A DNA stretch of 64,000 nt from positions 868,001 through 932,000 of the forward strand of contig NZ_QXED01000002.1 of assembly GCF_003583365.1 (NCBI RefSeq). Reading direction: 5' to 3'. Below are positions 43,524 to 52,750 of the stretch, one piece after another. Under the pieces are notes generated by a model. It searched no databases and was not told the DNA's origin. It saw nothing but the letters and a program-made list of their open reading frames with translations. A program made the position numbers and the translations under genes. How positions within the stretch are numbered: position 1 is the first letter of the stretch; the number at the start of each line of letters is the position of its first letter. This DNA is from Fibrisoma montanum (lineage in GTDB: Bacteria > Bacteroidota > Bacteroidia > Cytophagales > Spirosomataceae).

Positions 43524-43704
43524 GGTATCATAAGGGTTTGTATGGCGGCAAAGTAACCGGAAATTACCCTACTGGTCAACCTGCAATGTGAGAAGCCGTC
43601 GACGATGATTGTCCAGGCCATGCTCCTGCTTGGCCCGTTAGTAATTGATTAGTTGTTCTACATGGACCAAAGGGGAGCCTGGCCTGGACAAATGCACCGG
43701 GCAT

Positions 43705-44316
43705 TTACGAAAGCCAAAGCGAGATTCGTGTTCTTATGGTCCAGGTTCCGTTTTGCTTTTCAAGCAGGAAACAACTGCCCGAGCCGCCGTCGGACGTACT
43801 GATTTCAGTGTAGAAACACATGGCTTTTGATTGATCGGGCGAGTAAATCACTTGGGAGAGGTAAATGAGTTTTTCCAGGTTTTTGTAGGTCGCCTGAAGG
43901 TCAACGAAGTTTTGTTGATCAGATCGCCGGGGCAAAAAAGCAGCTTGTCGACATTGCAGTTTTGGAACCTTGGAGAGAGTACGTTCCGTGAACTTTTTCC
44001 GGTTGATACCCTCCAGGAACGTTCGCCAATCTGCATCAAGCATGTAGTCCGTTGCCAGTCGCCTGAACGTAGTTAACTCATCAAATTCATCGAGTGAGTC
44101 GGCTGTCGGTGTACTTGTAGTCGGGTTGATTAATACCAGTCGCTTTTGGCGTGTCTGGTCCGTTTCATGATTGCATTGACTATCAGCATTAATCAACAGA
44201 GCATAGATAGCGTAATCAGTGGTCGCAACCGGCGGGGGTGATTTTTCATCGCCGGAGCGTCCCCAGCTTATAAGCAGTAGCGCGCACAGTAGGAATGAAT
44301 GCCAGTTTGGAATCAT
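43705..44316 (-). CDS. Hypothetical exported protein
   Basis: From the ATG at 44316 the 203-residue protein has a hydrophobic start (NWHSFLLCALLLISWGRSG) that may be a signal or anchor. The rest is unremarkable, with a cysteine pair in SQCNHET and SGSCFLLEKQNGTWTIRTR. No family recognised. It is monocistronic, between the isomerase and fbaA genes. The upstream extension to 44364 seems non-coding. Confidence 0.6.
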   Translation of the reverse strand: MIPNWHSFLLCALLLISWGRSGDEKSPPPVATTDYAIYALLINADSQCNHETDQTRQKRLVLINPTTSTPTADSLDEFDELTTFRRLATDYMLDADWRTFLEGINRKKFTERTLSKVPKLQCRQAAFLPRRSDQQNFVDLQATYKNLEKLIYLSQVIYSPDQSKAMCFYTEISTSDGGSGSCFLLEKQNGTWTIRTRISLWLS

Positions 44317-44397
44317 CGGTTTGCAGGAACATAGCACCAGGCTATAGTAGCATTTTATCGGCAATATAACGTACTTTACCGGCTCGAAATAGAAAAA

Positions 44398-44429
44398 TTT
44401 GTCTGCTTAGTTTCAGTCAATATTTTCTG
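44398..44429 (+). promoter_or_regulatory. Predicted promoter for the aldolase gene
   Basis: TTTG at 44398-44401 is separated by 19 bases from TATTTTCTG at 44421-44429, a reasonable but imperfect fit to the Bacteroidota TTTG-N19-TAnnTTTG pattern. Transcription would start about 30 bases before the fbaA ATG. Confidence 0.4.
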
Positions 44430-44467
44430 GGATGAGTTACTAATCAAACCTTTTTTTCCTCTGACTT

Positions 44468-45547
44468 ATGAGCGAAATCGCCACCCGATTTGCCCCGGGC
44501 GTTGTCACCGGCGACGGCGTCACCGAAATTTTCCGTCACGCCAATGAGAATGACTACGCCCTGCCGGCCGTTAACGTTGTTGGTACGGACTCTGTCAACG
44601 CCGTTCTGGAAACGGCCAAAGCGGTTAATTCGCCCGTAATCGTTCAGTTCTCGAACGGTGGCGGTATTTTCTACGCCGGCAAAAGTCTGCCGAACGATAA
44701 GCAGCAGGCAGCCATTGCGGGGTCGATTTCGGGCGCACTGCATATTCATAATGTGGCCGAACTATACGGCGTGCCCGTAATCCTGCACACCGACCACTGC
44801 GCTAAAAAACTGCTGCCGTGGATCGACGGTCTGCTCGAAGCCGGTGAGCGCCACTTCGACCAGTATGGTAAGCCGCTGTTCTCGTCGCACATGCTCGACC
44901 TCTCGGAGGAGCCGCTGGAAGAGAACATCGAGATTTCGTGCAAGTACTTCGAGCGGATGGCCAAAATCGGCATGACGCTGGAAATTGAACTGGGCGTAAC
45001 CGGTGGTGAAGAAGACGGCGTCGATAACTCCGACGTGGACGATTCAAAACTGTACACCCAGCCGGCCGAAGTGGCTCATGCGTACGAAGAGCTGAGCAAG
45101 ATTTCGCCGAACTTCACCATTGCGGCTGCTTTCGGTAACGTCCACGGCGTTTACAAGCCCGGTAACGTGAAGCTTCAGCCGATCATTCTGAAGAATTCGC
45201 AGGACTACATCCAGCAGCATTTCGGTACGGGACCGCTGCCGGTGAACTTCGTGTTCCACGGCGGGTCAGGATCGAGCCGCGAGGAAATCCGCGAAGCCAT
45301 CAAGTACGGTGCCGTGAAGATGAACATCGACACCGATATGCAGTGGGCGATGTGGGAAGGCGTGCTGAACTACTACAAGGCGAAAGAAGCGTATCTGCAG
45401 GCGCAGCTCGGCAACCCCGAAGGGCCGGATTCGCCGAACAAGAAATATTACGACCCGCGCGTATGGTTGCGCAAAGGGGAAGAAAGCATGGTGAAGCGCC
45501 TGACGGTTGCGTTCGAAGATCTGAACTGCATCAACCGCCTGGCCTAA
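44468..45547 (+). CDS. fbaA: Class II fructose-bisphosphate aldolase
   Basis: This zinc-dependent aldolase of glycolysis and gluconeogenesis splits fructose 1,6-bisphosphate. The 359 residues have zinc and substrate motifs ILHTDHCAKKLLPW (His/Asp/His), MTLEIELGVTGGEEDGVDN, AFGNVHGVYKPGN and FHGGSGSSREEI. Length and sequence match the class IIA type found in Bacteroidota and E. coli. It is alone between a hypothetical gene and a terminator. Confidence 0.96.
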   Translation: MSEIATRFAPGVVTGDGVTEIFRHANENDYALPAVNVVGTDSVNAVLETAKAVNSPVIVQFSNGGGIFYAGKSLPNDKQQAAIAGSISGALHIHNVAELYGVPVILHTDHCAKKLLPWIDGLLEAGERHFDQYGKPLFSSHMLDLSEEPLEENIEISCKYFERMAKIGMTLEIELGVTGGEEDGVDNSDVDDSKLYTQPAEVAHAYEELSKISPNFTIAAAFGNVHGVYKPGNVKLQPIILKNSQDYIQQHFGTGPLPVNFVFHGGSGSSREEIREAIKYGAVKMNIDTDMQWAMWEGVLNYYKAKEAYLQAQLGNPEGPDSPNKKYYDPRVWLRKGEESMVKRLTVAFEDLNCINRLA

Positions 45548-45566
45548 TCAAGGCTAACCTACAAAG

Positions 45567-45606
45567 AAGCCGACGTACTGCGCAGTACGTCGGCTTTCTG
45601 TTTTTA
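45567..45606 (+). terminator. Intrinsic terminator after fbaA
   Basis: A 30-base perfect palindrome (45567-45596, arms of 15 bases) is followed by TCTGTTTTT, 20 bases after the stop codon. Confidence 0.88.
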
Positions 45607-45610
45607 CAAT

Positions 45611-45741
45611 GACGGACGGACCATCGACAGACGTGACGTCTCTGGGCAGGGATCATCTTGCCACAAACCACCGTCTGACGGCACGTCTGACGATGATCCG
45701 ATGAGCCAGATAGCGTAGAAGTTCTGGTCGGTGGTCCGTCA
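45611..45741. repeat. Large imperfect inverted repeat between convergent genes
   Basis: GACGGACCATCGAC (from about 45615) pairs with GTCGGTGGTCCGTC (45727-45740) with one mismatch. Inside are GATCATC/GATGATC arms (45651-45657 and 45692-45698), the near-palindrome AGACGTGACGTCT and two copies of CGTCTGACG. The right arm covers the stop codon of the minus-strand PLP enzyme gene. Confidence 0.65.
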
Positions 45742-46857
45742 CACGGTGATTCGCCGTTTCCGGGCCGTTACCTGCCAGGTTTCCCGAACTTCGTGCTGGT
45801 CTGCTACGTATACTTCCTCGTAGAGGTTGACCGTTGGGCAGATGTGATACGGTACGCCGTAGAGCAGATCTCCTACCTGAATCGCGTGCCAATTGTCTAC
45901 GGTCAGTACGCCATGTTCTTCGCTCTGGCTGAGTAGCTCGTAGCCGGTCAGGTTCAGAAAGCGCACCCGTTTGTCGATGGGGTTCTCGGCCGCCACGCCC
46001 TTGTGGCCCAGATCAATGGCTACTATACCCGGCTTCGGTTTGGAAATAACCCGGGTCAGCAGCAGAGCCGCGTAATCGAACGGCTGCTCGGTGAGCTGGT
46101 CGCCGTAGCCCCAGTCCCAGAACACGCAGGTCCCCGGACTGCAATACGTATCGGCCCGCAGGGCGTGGGTCGTGAGCGTGGGGGTTCCGCCAGCAATGAC
46201 CATCGGCCTGGGCAAACCGGTTGCTTCGAGTGTTTCCAGAAAGTGGGCTACATCCACAAATCCCTGGTCAATACGCTGTTGCCGCTCGGTGAAGCTGGCG
46301 TCGCGGAGGTGGCCGTCGTAAACGTGCAGGCCGTGGCAACGTACGTTGGGTAAGGTCTGCAGGAGCTGGTAGAAAGGCAGCAGGTCGGCATCGAGCCGAT
46401 GGCCGGAGCGATCCATGCCGTTATTAATGTCCACGAACACATCGGCCACCAGTCCATGGGCTGCGAACAGCTGATTATGCTGCCTCGCGTTGTCTGCGTC
46501 GTCGAGCAGTGACGCCATAAACACATCCGGATACTGACGGCGCAGCTTGATGAGCCGTTCGATTTTTGGGCCGACCAACTGATGGGCAATGATCAGGTGC
46601 TTGCCACCCGCCTGCGCCACCATTTCGGCTTCGGCAATGGTGGCGCATTTAAACTTTGTGATGTCGGCGGCCAGCAGCATCTGCACGACCTCGGGCGTTT
46701 TAGTGGTCTTAATGTGAACGAACAGGCGGTCGGGATTGCCGGCAATCTGAATCATCTTCCGGATGTTGTCCGCAACCCGGTCTTTGTAGACCACCAGCGA
46801 GGGCGTGTCCAGGTCATAGCTGTTGTTGAGGGTGTACCAAGCGGTTTCGTTGGTCAT
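45739..46857 (-). CDS. D-threonine aldolase/D-serine dehydratase-fold PLP enzyme
   Basis: The 372-residue fold type III PLP enzyme has its lysine at K50 in FVHIKTTKTPEV. GGTPTLTTHALRADTYCSPGT is the phosphate-binding and nearby region. The late HxC motif in PYHICPTVNLYEE matches the zinc-binding site of DSD1-type D-serine dehydratases and D-threonine aldolases (family knowledge). It could cleave D-threonine to glycine and acetaldehyde or dehydrate D-serine. The RidA gene 11 bases upstream fits a dehydratase-like reaction that releases reactive enamines; this is inference. Confidence 0.88.
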   Translation of the reverse strand: MTNETAWYTLNNSYDLDTPSLVVYKDRVADNIRKMIQIAGNPDRLFVHIKTTKTPEVVQMLLAADITKFKCATIAEAEMVAQAGGKHLIIAHQLVGPKIERLIKLRRQYPDVFMASLLDDADNARQHNQLFAAHGLVADVFVDINNGMDRSGHRLDADLLPFYQLLQTLPNVRCHGLHVYDGHLRDASFTERQQRIDQGFVDVAHFLETLEATGLPRPMVIAGGTPTLTTHALRADTYCSPGTCVFWDWGYGDQLTEQPFDYAALLLTRVISKPKPGIVAIDLGHKGVAAENPIDKRVRFLNLTGYELLSQSEEHGVLTVDNWHAIQVGDLLYGVPYHICPTVNLYEEVYVADQHEVRETWQVTARKRRITV

Positions 46858-46868
46858 GTCGTAGCGGA

Positions 46869-47246
46869 TTATTGGTACGCAATGGCTTCGAGTTCAATCA
46901 ATACGTCGAAATGCAGTTTCGGAACCGGTACGATGGACCGGGCGGGTTTGTGCGCACCGAAAAAGCTGGCATACACCGCGTTGACCCGTTGCCACAGGTC
47001 AATATCGGCTACGTACACCGTTGTTTTCAGGACTTTATCTTTGGACGAACCGGCCGCGTCGAGTATCGCTGCCAGGTTCTGGAGTACAACCCGGGCCTGT
47101 TCCTCAATGGGAAGCTGGCTGTAGGTTTCGCCCGTCTGGAGATTTTTGGGTAAGATGCCCGAGACGAACACCAGGCCGTTGTGGACAACGGCGGGGGCGT
47201 AGTGGCCGGCCGGGGGCATTGCATTGGGTACCTGAACGTCGTGCAT
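46869..47246 (-). CDS. RidA-family enamine/imine deaminase
   Basis: The 125-residue member of the RidA/YjgF family forms trimers that hydrolyse 2-aminoacrylate and related imines made by PLP enzymes. The active-site R103 is present in KPARSIVPVPKLHFDVLIELEAIA. The ATG at 47246 (MHDVQVPNAMPP) is preferred to the one at 47339. It is followed after 11 bases by a fold type III PLP enzyme gene, so enzyme and detoxifier may be made together. Confidence 0.92.
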   Translation of the reverse strand: MHDVQVPNAMPPAGHYAPAVVHNGLVFVSGILPKNLQTGETYSQLPIEEQARVVLQNLAAILDAAGSSKDKVLKTTVYVADIDLWQRVNAVYASFFGAHKPARSIVPVPKLHFDVLIELEAIAYQ

Positions 47247-47502
47247 GTTGCAGAGAGGATGCGCTTGGACTGGCAAAGAAAAACGAAAGAAAGCCGGGGG
47301 CCAAGCTTTTTTTGTCGATCCATGGGTGAGGGCGTTCATTACGAATTTTTAACAAACTTTCGGGGCAACTATTCAGCCCGGCTCTGCATCTTCAACCCGG
47401 TATACAACGCCGGATTGTGCACGAAATCAACCGTCTGTCACGTACAATGCGCCGTCTGTTCGTTATCTTACTATACTTGTTTGCAGACCAACCCGCCTAA
47501 CT

Positions 47503-50217
47503 ATGAAAAATGGCTTGCTTTTCCTGCTTACGTTTCTGTACTCGGTAGCCCTTTTCGCGCAATCCCGTCCGACTACCGGTCTGCGCGGTACGGTTAAAAG
47601 CGCGAAAGGCGAAGCCCTGCCCTACGCAGCTGTGGTGGTACGTGGTACGTCAAACGGTACCATAACCAATGCTGAAGGGCGCTACGAAATCGGGCTGGCG
47701 CCGGGTCGCTACGAGATCGTTTTTCAGTTTCTGGGTTTTCAGTCGGTACAGAGGTCCGTTGAGGTAGGTGCTGAGTTTGTCACGCTGGACGTCACGCTGG
47801 CCGAGCAGGCGATCCGGCTGGCTGAAGTGCAGACCAAAGGAGGACAGGAAGACCCGGCCTACAGCATCATGCGCCGGGCCATTGCCAAAAGCCGCTTCCA
47901 CCAGCTACAGGTGGATCGGTTTAAAGCGCGGGTCTATACCAAATCATCATTTACGGTGCTGGACTTACCCAACACGGCCGAGTGGATGTTCAAGAAGCAA
48001 CTGAAGGAAGCCGAAAAGGAAGCCAATTTTAAAGTTGGACGGCCCATCCTGAACGAACAGATCGCCGAAGTGTCTTTCCAGCAGCCAAATACGTACCGGC
48101 AGCGCATTGTGGCCAACCGCAACTCAACCGGCGATTTTGCTACGCCCAGCCAATACTACAACGTCAGTTTCTACAGCCCGACGGTAGCTAACGTCGTATC
48201 CCCCCTGTCGCCGAAAGCGTTTGCGTACTACCGGTTCGAATACGAGGGTACGTACAGCGAACAGGGCGTGGAAATCAATAAAATTCGGGTCATACCCCGG
48301 CAGTACGGCGAGGGGGTGTTCCGGGGGGTTATCTACATCATCGAAAATACCTGGGCCATCCACAGCCTCCAGCTCGAAACGGTCAGCGCACAGGGGTTCA
48401 CGGTCAACACGCGGTTTCTGTACAGTCCCGTCAAGAGCGTCTGGGTGCCGGTCAACCAGCGGTTCGATGTGAATGGTACGTTCTTCGGGGTGAAGTTCAC
48501 CGGCCAGTTTGTCCGGACGCAGACCTTCAATGAATTTGTGGTGAACCCGGCGTTTGTAGAAGACGTACGGGTTGTGGATGAGAAAAAAGACCAGCCCGCC
48601 GTTACGTTGTCGAACCGCGACATCAAAGGCCGTCAGTTCGACGAGATGGTGAAGAAGCAGAAGGAGTTTTCGACCAAAAACCTGAAGCAGCTTATCAAAG
48701 AGTACGAAAAACAGGAAAAAGAGGAGCGCAAAAAAAAGAAAGAGGACGTAGCCGTAATGCGCGACGACTCGCTGGTGATCGATTCGCTGGCCACCAAACG
48801 GTCCGGTACGTTCTGGGATTCGCTGCGGTCGGTACCGCTGACATCGGCCGAGTCGATCAGCTATAAAAAATCGGACAGCCTTAAGATTGTCCGCGAAATC
48901 GGAAAGATCAAAACCGATAGCACCGGGCGCCGGGATACGACCAAACGCCGATCGCCCAACAAGTTTTCGCCGGAGCAACTGCTGGGCGGCTACACCTGGA
49001 ATCTAAACAAAAAAACGGCTCTGGTCTACACCAGCCCCCTGATGCAGGTTGAATACAACACCGTCGAGGGCTACGCCGTGGAGGGTGGTCTGCAACTGCG
49101 GTACCGACCCCGGCTTGATTCGGCCCTTCGGCGTTTGGGGTCAATTCCGCAGCGGCAGTGGACGATCGGCGGAACGGGGCGCTACCAGTTCGGGCCAAAC
49201 AAACTGGTGGGCTACGGCACGGCGCAGTACCAGCACCGATTCAGCCGCATCGGGCTGACGGGCGGACGGTACGTATCGCAGTTCAATCCCGATAATCCGA
49301 TCAGTCCGGCCCTGAACACCCTCACGACCACTTTTTTTGAGCAGAATTTTCTGAAGATCTACCAGAAAGACTACGTTAATCTGACCGCCAGCGTATCGCC
49401 ATTCGACCAGCGCATTACGTTGTCGGGCAGCCTCGAATACGCGGAGCGAACCGAGCTTTTCAACTTCAGGGAAGACCCCCGGCCGTTTCTGCGTGTCGAC
49501 GTCAGGGGCCGGTCGTATACGCCTAACCGCCCGACGAACATCGAGCTGTCCAACACGGGCTTTCCGGTGCACCAGGCCGTGGTGCTGAACCTGACGGCAT
49601 CGGGGCGACTGGGTGCCACGCAGTATTACATCCGCAACGGCCGGCGCTTTGCCCGCCGGAACAACGACAGCCCGTTGCTGACCCTGAACTACCGCAAAGG
49701 CCTATCGGGCCTGGCGGGCAGCGATGTGGATTATGACTTTGTGCGGGCAACGCTCAGCCACTCCGTCGAAACCGGCATCCGCAGCCGCCTGAGCTACCAG
49801 CTCAGCGCCGGTGCGTTCCTGAACGACAGAAGCCTCTATTTCCCTGATTTCAACCATTTCGCCGGGAATGAGTTTTTCTTTCAGCAGGGCGATGTAGTCT
49901 CGACCTTCCGGATGCTCCCGTATTATCAGTTCAGTACCGGACGGCGGTATCTGGAGGGACACGTACTGGCTGAGTTTCGTAAATTCCTGATTACGCAGAT
50001 CACTCTGGTGCGGCTGACGGGCCTGAAAGAAAACCTGTTCGTGCATTATCTGCGAACGCCGGCCCTGAAGAACTACACCGAGATTGGTTATGGTCTCGAT
50101 GGCCTGATTCCGCAGGTGTTGCCGGTGTTCCGGGTCGAGGTGATCTCGCAGTTTCAGGACCTGAAGTACCAGCGGCTAGGTTTCCGGATCGGCACCACCC
50201 TGAAGTTCGGCCGGTAA
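47503..50217 (+). CDS. DUF5686 envelope protein with CarboxypepD_reg-like domain
   Basis: The 904-residue outer-membrane-associated protein has a signal peptide (residues 1-20, ends LFAQ) and a CarboxypepD_reg-like domain at about 25-105 (LRGTVKSAKGEALPYAAVVV). DUF5686 covers most of the rest, with beta-barrel-like aromatic strands in the C-terminal half ending LGFRIGTTLKFGR. A highly charged linker at about 375-445 (KQEKEERKKKKEDV) is unusual. DUF5686 proteins are common in Bacteroidota; their exact role is unknown to me. Confidence 0.85.
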   Translation: MKNGLLFLLTFLYSVALFAQSRPTTGLRGTVKSAKGEALPYAAVVVRGTSNGTITNAEGRYEIGLAPGRYEIVFQFLGFQSVQRSVEVGAEFVTLDVTLAEQAIRLAEVQTKGGQEDPAYSIMRRAIAKSRFHQLQVDRFKARVYTKSSFTVLDLPNTAEWMFKKQLKEAEKEANFKVGRPILNEQIAEVSFQQPNTYRQRIVANRNSTGDFATPSQYYNVSFYSPTVANVVSPLSPKAFAYYRFEYEGTYSEQGVEINKIRVIPRQYGEGVFRGVIYIIENTWAIHSLQLETVSAQGFTVNTRFLYSPVKSVWVPVNQRFDVNGTFFGVKFTGQFVRTQTFNEFVVNPAFVEDVRVVDEKKDQPAVTLSNRDIKGRQFDEMVKKQKEFSTKNLKQLIKEYEKQEKEERKKKKEDVAVMRDDSLVIDSLATKRSGTFWDSLRSVPLTSAESISYKKSDSLKIVREIGKIKTDSTGRRDTTKRRSPNKFSPEQLLGGYTWNLNKKTALVYTSPLMQVEYNTVEGYAVEGGLQLRYRPRLDSALRRLGSIPQRQWTIGGTGRYQFGPNKLVGYGTAQYQHRFSRIGLTGGRYVSQFNPDNPISPALNTLTTTFFEQNFLKIYQKDYVNLTASVSPFDQRITLSGSLEYAERTELFNFREDPRPFLRVDVRGRSYTPNRPTNIELSNTGFPVHQAVVLNLTASGRLGATQYYIRNGRRFARRNNDSPLLTLNYRKGLSGLAGSDVDYDFVRATLSHSVETGIRSRLSYQLSAGAFLNDRSLYFPDFNHFAGNEFFFQQGDVVSTFRMLPYYQFSTGRRYLEGHVLAEFRKFLITQITLVRLTGLKENLFVHYLRTPALKNYTEIGYGLDGLIPQVLPVFRVEVISQFQDLKYQRLGFRIGTTLKFGR

Positions 50218-50294
50218 TTGTCCGGCTGCCCACGTCCGGCTAAGAAAATAGTCCGTTTATATTCGTCCGGCTGCTAACATCCGGGTTAGTCTCT

Positions 50295-51398
50295 ATGCGT
50301 CGTCGTCAGTTCATCCAGACATCAATGACCGCAGCGGCCGGAATCGGTCAGTTGCCGGCTGCTTCTGCCATGCTAAAACCAAAGCCAGCGTTGCCTGATC
50401 CGCAGCCCGGTAACCTGCCCCGCTGGCGGGGCTTTAACCTGCTCGAAAAATTCGTTGCCGGTACATCGGGGCCGGTGCCGGAGGGGCCGTATCATGAACG
50501 CGATTTCGAGTGGATCGCCCGATGGGGGTTCAATTTCGTTCGACTGCCGATGTCGTATCAGTGCTGGGCGCCCGGCGATCCGGCCCGCTGGACCGAACTG
50601 AACGAGCGCGTGTTGAAAGAAGTCGACCGGGCGGTTAAATACGGTCGGCGGTACGGGATTCACACCAACCTGAACCTGCACCGCATCCCGGGCTACTGTG
50701 TGAATCCGCCCGCCGAACCGCTCAACCTCTGGACCGACGAGCGGGCGCTGGCAGCGGCCATTTTTCACTGGAAACACCTGGCCGAACGCTACAAAGGCCG
50801 CCCGAACCGCGAAGTGAGCTTCGATCTGATCAACGAGCCAGCCAATATCGATGAAGCCAGCTACGTCCGGGTAATCAAGGCGCTGGTTGATGCCATTCGT
50901 TCCGTTGATCCCGACCGGCTCATCATCGCCGATGGATTACAGTACGGTACGCAGCCGGTCTACGGATTAACCGGTATGAACCTGGGTCAGAGTACGCGGG
51001 GGTATATGCCCATGAACGTGAGCCATTACCAGGCTTCGTGGGTGCCGATGAGCAGCGAATGGCCCGCGCCCTCCTGGCCAACCAACTGGATGAACGTAAC
51101 GTGGAGCGCCGATACACTCCGGGCCTTCGCCATCGAACCCTGGCGAAAACTGCAGGAAAAGGGCGTTGGGGTTCACGTCGGCGAATGGGGCTGCTTCAAC
51201 CGTACTCCGCACGATGTGGCCCTGCGCTGGATGGAAGACCAGCTCAAGCTCTGGAAAGGAGCCGGCTGGGGCTGGTCTCTGTGGAATTTCAGGGGCGAAT
51301 TTGGTGTGCTCAACAGCGGCCGCAAGGACGTAGCCTACAAGGACTACAAAGGCCAGCAACTGGATGAGAAAATGCTGGCTCTATTACAGACGTACTGA
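50295..51398 (+). CDS. Tat-exported glycoside hydrolase family 5 protein
   Basis: The 367-residue protein has a twin-arginine-type start (MRRRQFIQTSMTAAAG) and then a (beta/alpha)8 barrel. The two catalytic glutamates can be placed at E181 in DLINEPAN (acid/base) and E297 in VHVGEWGCFN (nucleophile), as in GH5 endo-glycanases. Other family residues are R83 in FNFVRLPMSY and H129 in LNLHRIPG. The substrate could be cellulose, mannan or another beta-glycan. The MOSC gene starts 16 bases downstream (GTG). Confidence 0.92.
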   Translation: MRRRQFIQTSMTAAAGIGQLPAASAMLKPKPALPDPQPGNLPRWRGFNLLEKFVAGTSGPVPEGPYHERDFEWIARWGFNFVRLPMSYQCWAPGDPARWTELNERVLKEVDRAVKYGRRYGIHTNLNLHRIPGYCVNPPAEPLNLWTDERALAAAIFHWKHLAERYKGRPNREVSFDLINEPANIDEASYVRVIKALVDAIRSVDPDRLIIADGLQYGTQPVYGLTGMNLGQSTRGYMPMNVSHYQASWVPMSSEWPAPSWPTNWMNVTWSADTLRAFAIEPWRKLQEKGVGVHVGEWGCFNRTPHDVALRWMEDQLKLWKGAGWGWSLWNFRGEFGVLNSGRKDVAYKDYKGQQLDEKMLALLQTY

Positions 51399-51414
51399 CG
51401 AACCCATTTCTTCC

Positions 51415-51936
51415 GTGCAAAACATCAGGAACTTATTTGAGGTGTTTCCGCGGGCCGGTCGCATTGAATGGGTCGGGATTCGGCCCGAACGGCGCGGGGC
51501 TGTTACGGCTGTCGACGAAGTTACCGTATCGGACAATGACGGGCTGGCCGGCGATCATTACAGCGGCCGCAGCGGGAATAGGCACGTAACGCTCATTCAG
51601 GCCGAACACCTGCCGGCCATCGCGGCTTACGTAGGGCGCACCCAGGTCGATCCGGCCGAACTACGTCGGAACCTGGTCGTGTCGGGGCTCAATCTGCTCG
51701 CCTTGAAAGACCATTACCTCCAAATCGGCGACGACGTAGTGCTGCAGGTAACGGGCCAGTGCCATCCGTGTTCGCGGATGGAAGAGAACCTGGGGCCGGG
51801 CGGCTACAATGCCGTACGGGGGCACGGAGGACTGACGGCCCGGGTCATCCACGGCGGAACCATTCGGGTGGGGGATGCGGTGCGGGTGGAACCGGGTGGC
51901 GCTGCTACTCCTGCCGACCGTCCGGATCGGCCGTGA
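51415..51936 (+). CDS. MOSC-domain protein
   Basis: The 173-residue protein carries a MOSC domain, known for sulfur transfer with molybdenum-cofactor enzymes and for YiiM-like detoxification. The conserved cysteine is in GQCHPCSRMEENLGPGGYNA. The start is most likely the GTG at 51415; an ATG at 51364 lies inside the GH5 gene. Its 3' end overlaps a convergent gene by 32 bases. No molybdenum enzymes are in the window. Confidence 0.85.
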   Translation: MQNIRNLFEVFPRAGRIEWVGIRPERRGAVTAVDEVTVSDNDGLAGDHYSGRSGNRHVTLIQAEHLPAIAAYVGRTQVDPAELRRNLVVSGLNLLALKDHYLQIGDDVVLQVTGQCHPCSRMEENLGPGGYNAVRGHGGLTARVIHGGTIRVGDAVRVEPGGAATPADRPDRP

Positions 51937-52681
51937 TCCGGCTGGGACGGTTGAAGCCATTCCGGTAGCGGTTGCGAAGTTGCTGAATCGTGTTGATCAG
52001 CTCGTAGTCGGAGGAGCGGAGCAGGAACTCGTCGCTGAGGTCGCAGTAGTCGAAAAAGCGGTCGACATCCTCGCCTTTCAGGTCGGTAGCCTGATCGACC
52101 AGCAGCCGGAACCGTTCGAGGGCCAGTTTGTGGCGCCGGTCTTCCTGCATGATGACGTAGGCTTTCCGGTCTGTTTTCGGGCGTTTGGCAAACAGTTCGT
52201 AAAGCAGCGTTACGCCCGCTCCGTCGGCAATCCGGTTGAATGCCTGTTCGCCCGTTACCTTCTCAGAGGCTGTCGGTTCATCCAGCACCTGCTGAATCTC
52301 CCGCTTGACTTCTTCGTAGCGTTTAGCCGTTACGGTCACTTCCTGCAAATCCACTACGCGGTATGGCATCGGCGGTAACGCTCTGGCCACAATCTGCGGG
52401 TTTTCGGAGCCGTCGAAGCGGATACCTACCCGGTTGTAGGCCTGGCTCGTCATGATAAGCGAATCGCCGGGGTTGGCCGTGATGAAGAAACGCCCGGCCG
52501 TATTGGTGCGGGCACGCTGGCGGGTACGTTTGTTGACGACCGTGGCCCGGTCAACGCCCTGCTTCGTGGTCTGGTCGATTACCGTGCCGACAACGTATCG
52601 GCCACCCTGCGCCCACGCGCTGCCCGTAGCTCCGAAAAGCCCGGCAAGCAGGATCAGACTGTATAAACCGTGCGGGCGCAT
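51905..52681 (-). CDS. Secreted CarboxypepD_reg-like domain protein
   Basis: The 258-residue protein has a signal peptide (residues 1-25, GATGSAWAQ) and a carboxypeptidase regulatory-like beta-sandwich at about 28-120 (VVGTVIDQTTKQGVDRATVV ending DLQEVTVTAKR). The C-terminal 130 residues are alpha-helical and charged, with no plug or barrel. The family is common in Bacteroidota periplasmic and outer-membrane-associated proteins. Its 3' end overlaps the MOSC gene by 32 bases. Confidence 0.82.
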   Translation of the reverse strand: MRPHGLYSLILLAGLFGATGSAWAQGGRYVVGTVIDQTTKQGVDRATVVNKRTRQRARTNTAGRFFITANPGDSLIMTSQAYNRVGIRFDGSENPQIVARALPPMPYRVVDLQEVTVTAKRYEEVKREIQQVLDEPTASEKVTGEQAFNRIADGAGVTLLYELFAKRPKTDRKAYVIMQEDRRHKLALERFRLLVDQATDLKGEDVDRFFDYCDLSDEFLLRSSDYELINTIQQLRNRYRNGFNRPSRITADPDGRQE

Positions 52682-52750
52682 GCTCAGATCGTTGTGTGCA
52701 GGAATCTACAAAGGTAGAGACTTTTGCGCGCCCAAAAGGTTTAACCGCCG

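Noticed and set aside
47247-47339. Extended N-terminus of the RidA protein from 47339
   Set aside because: RidA proteins have about 125-130 residues, and the extra 31 residues show no conserved sequence.
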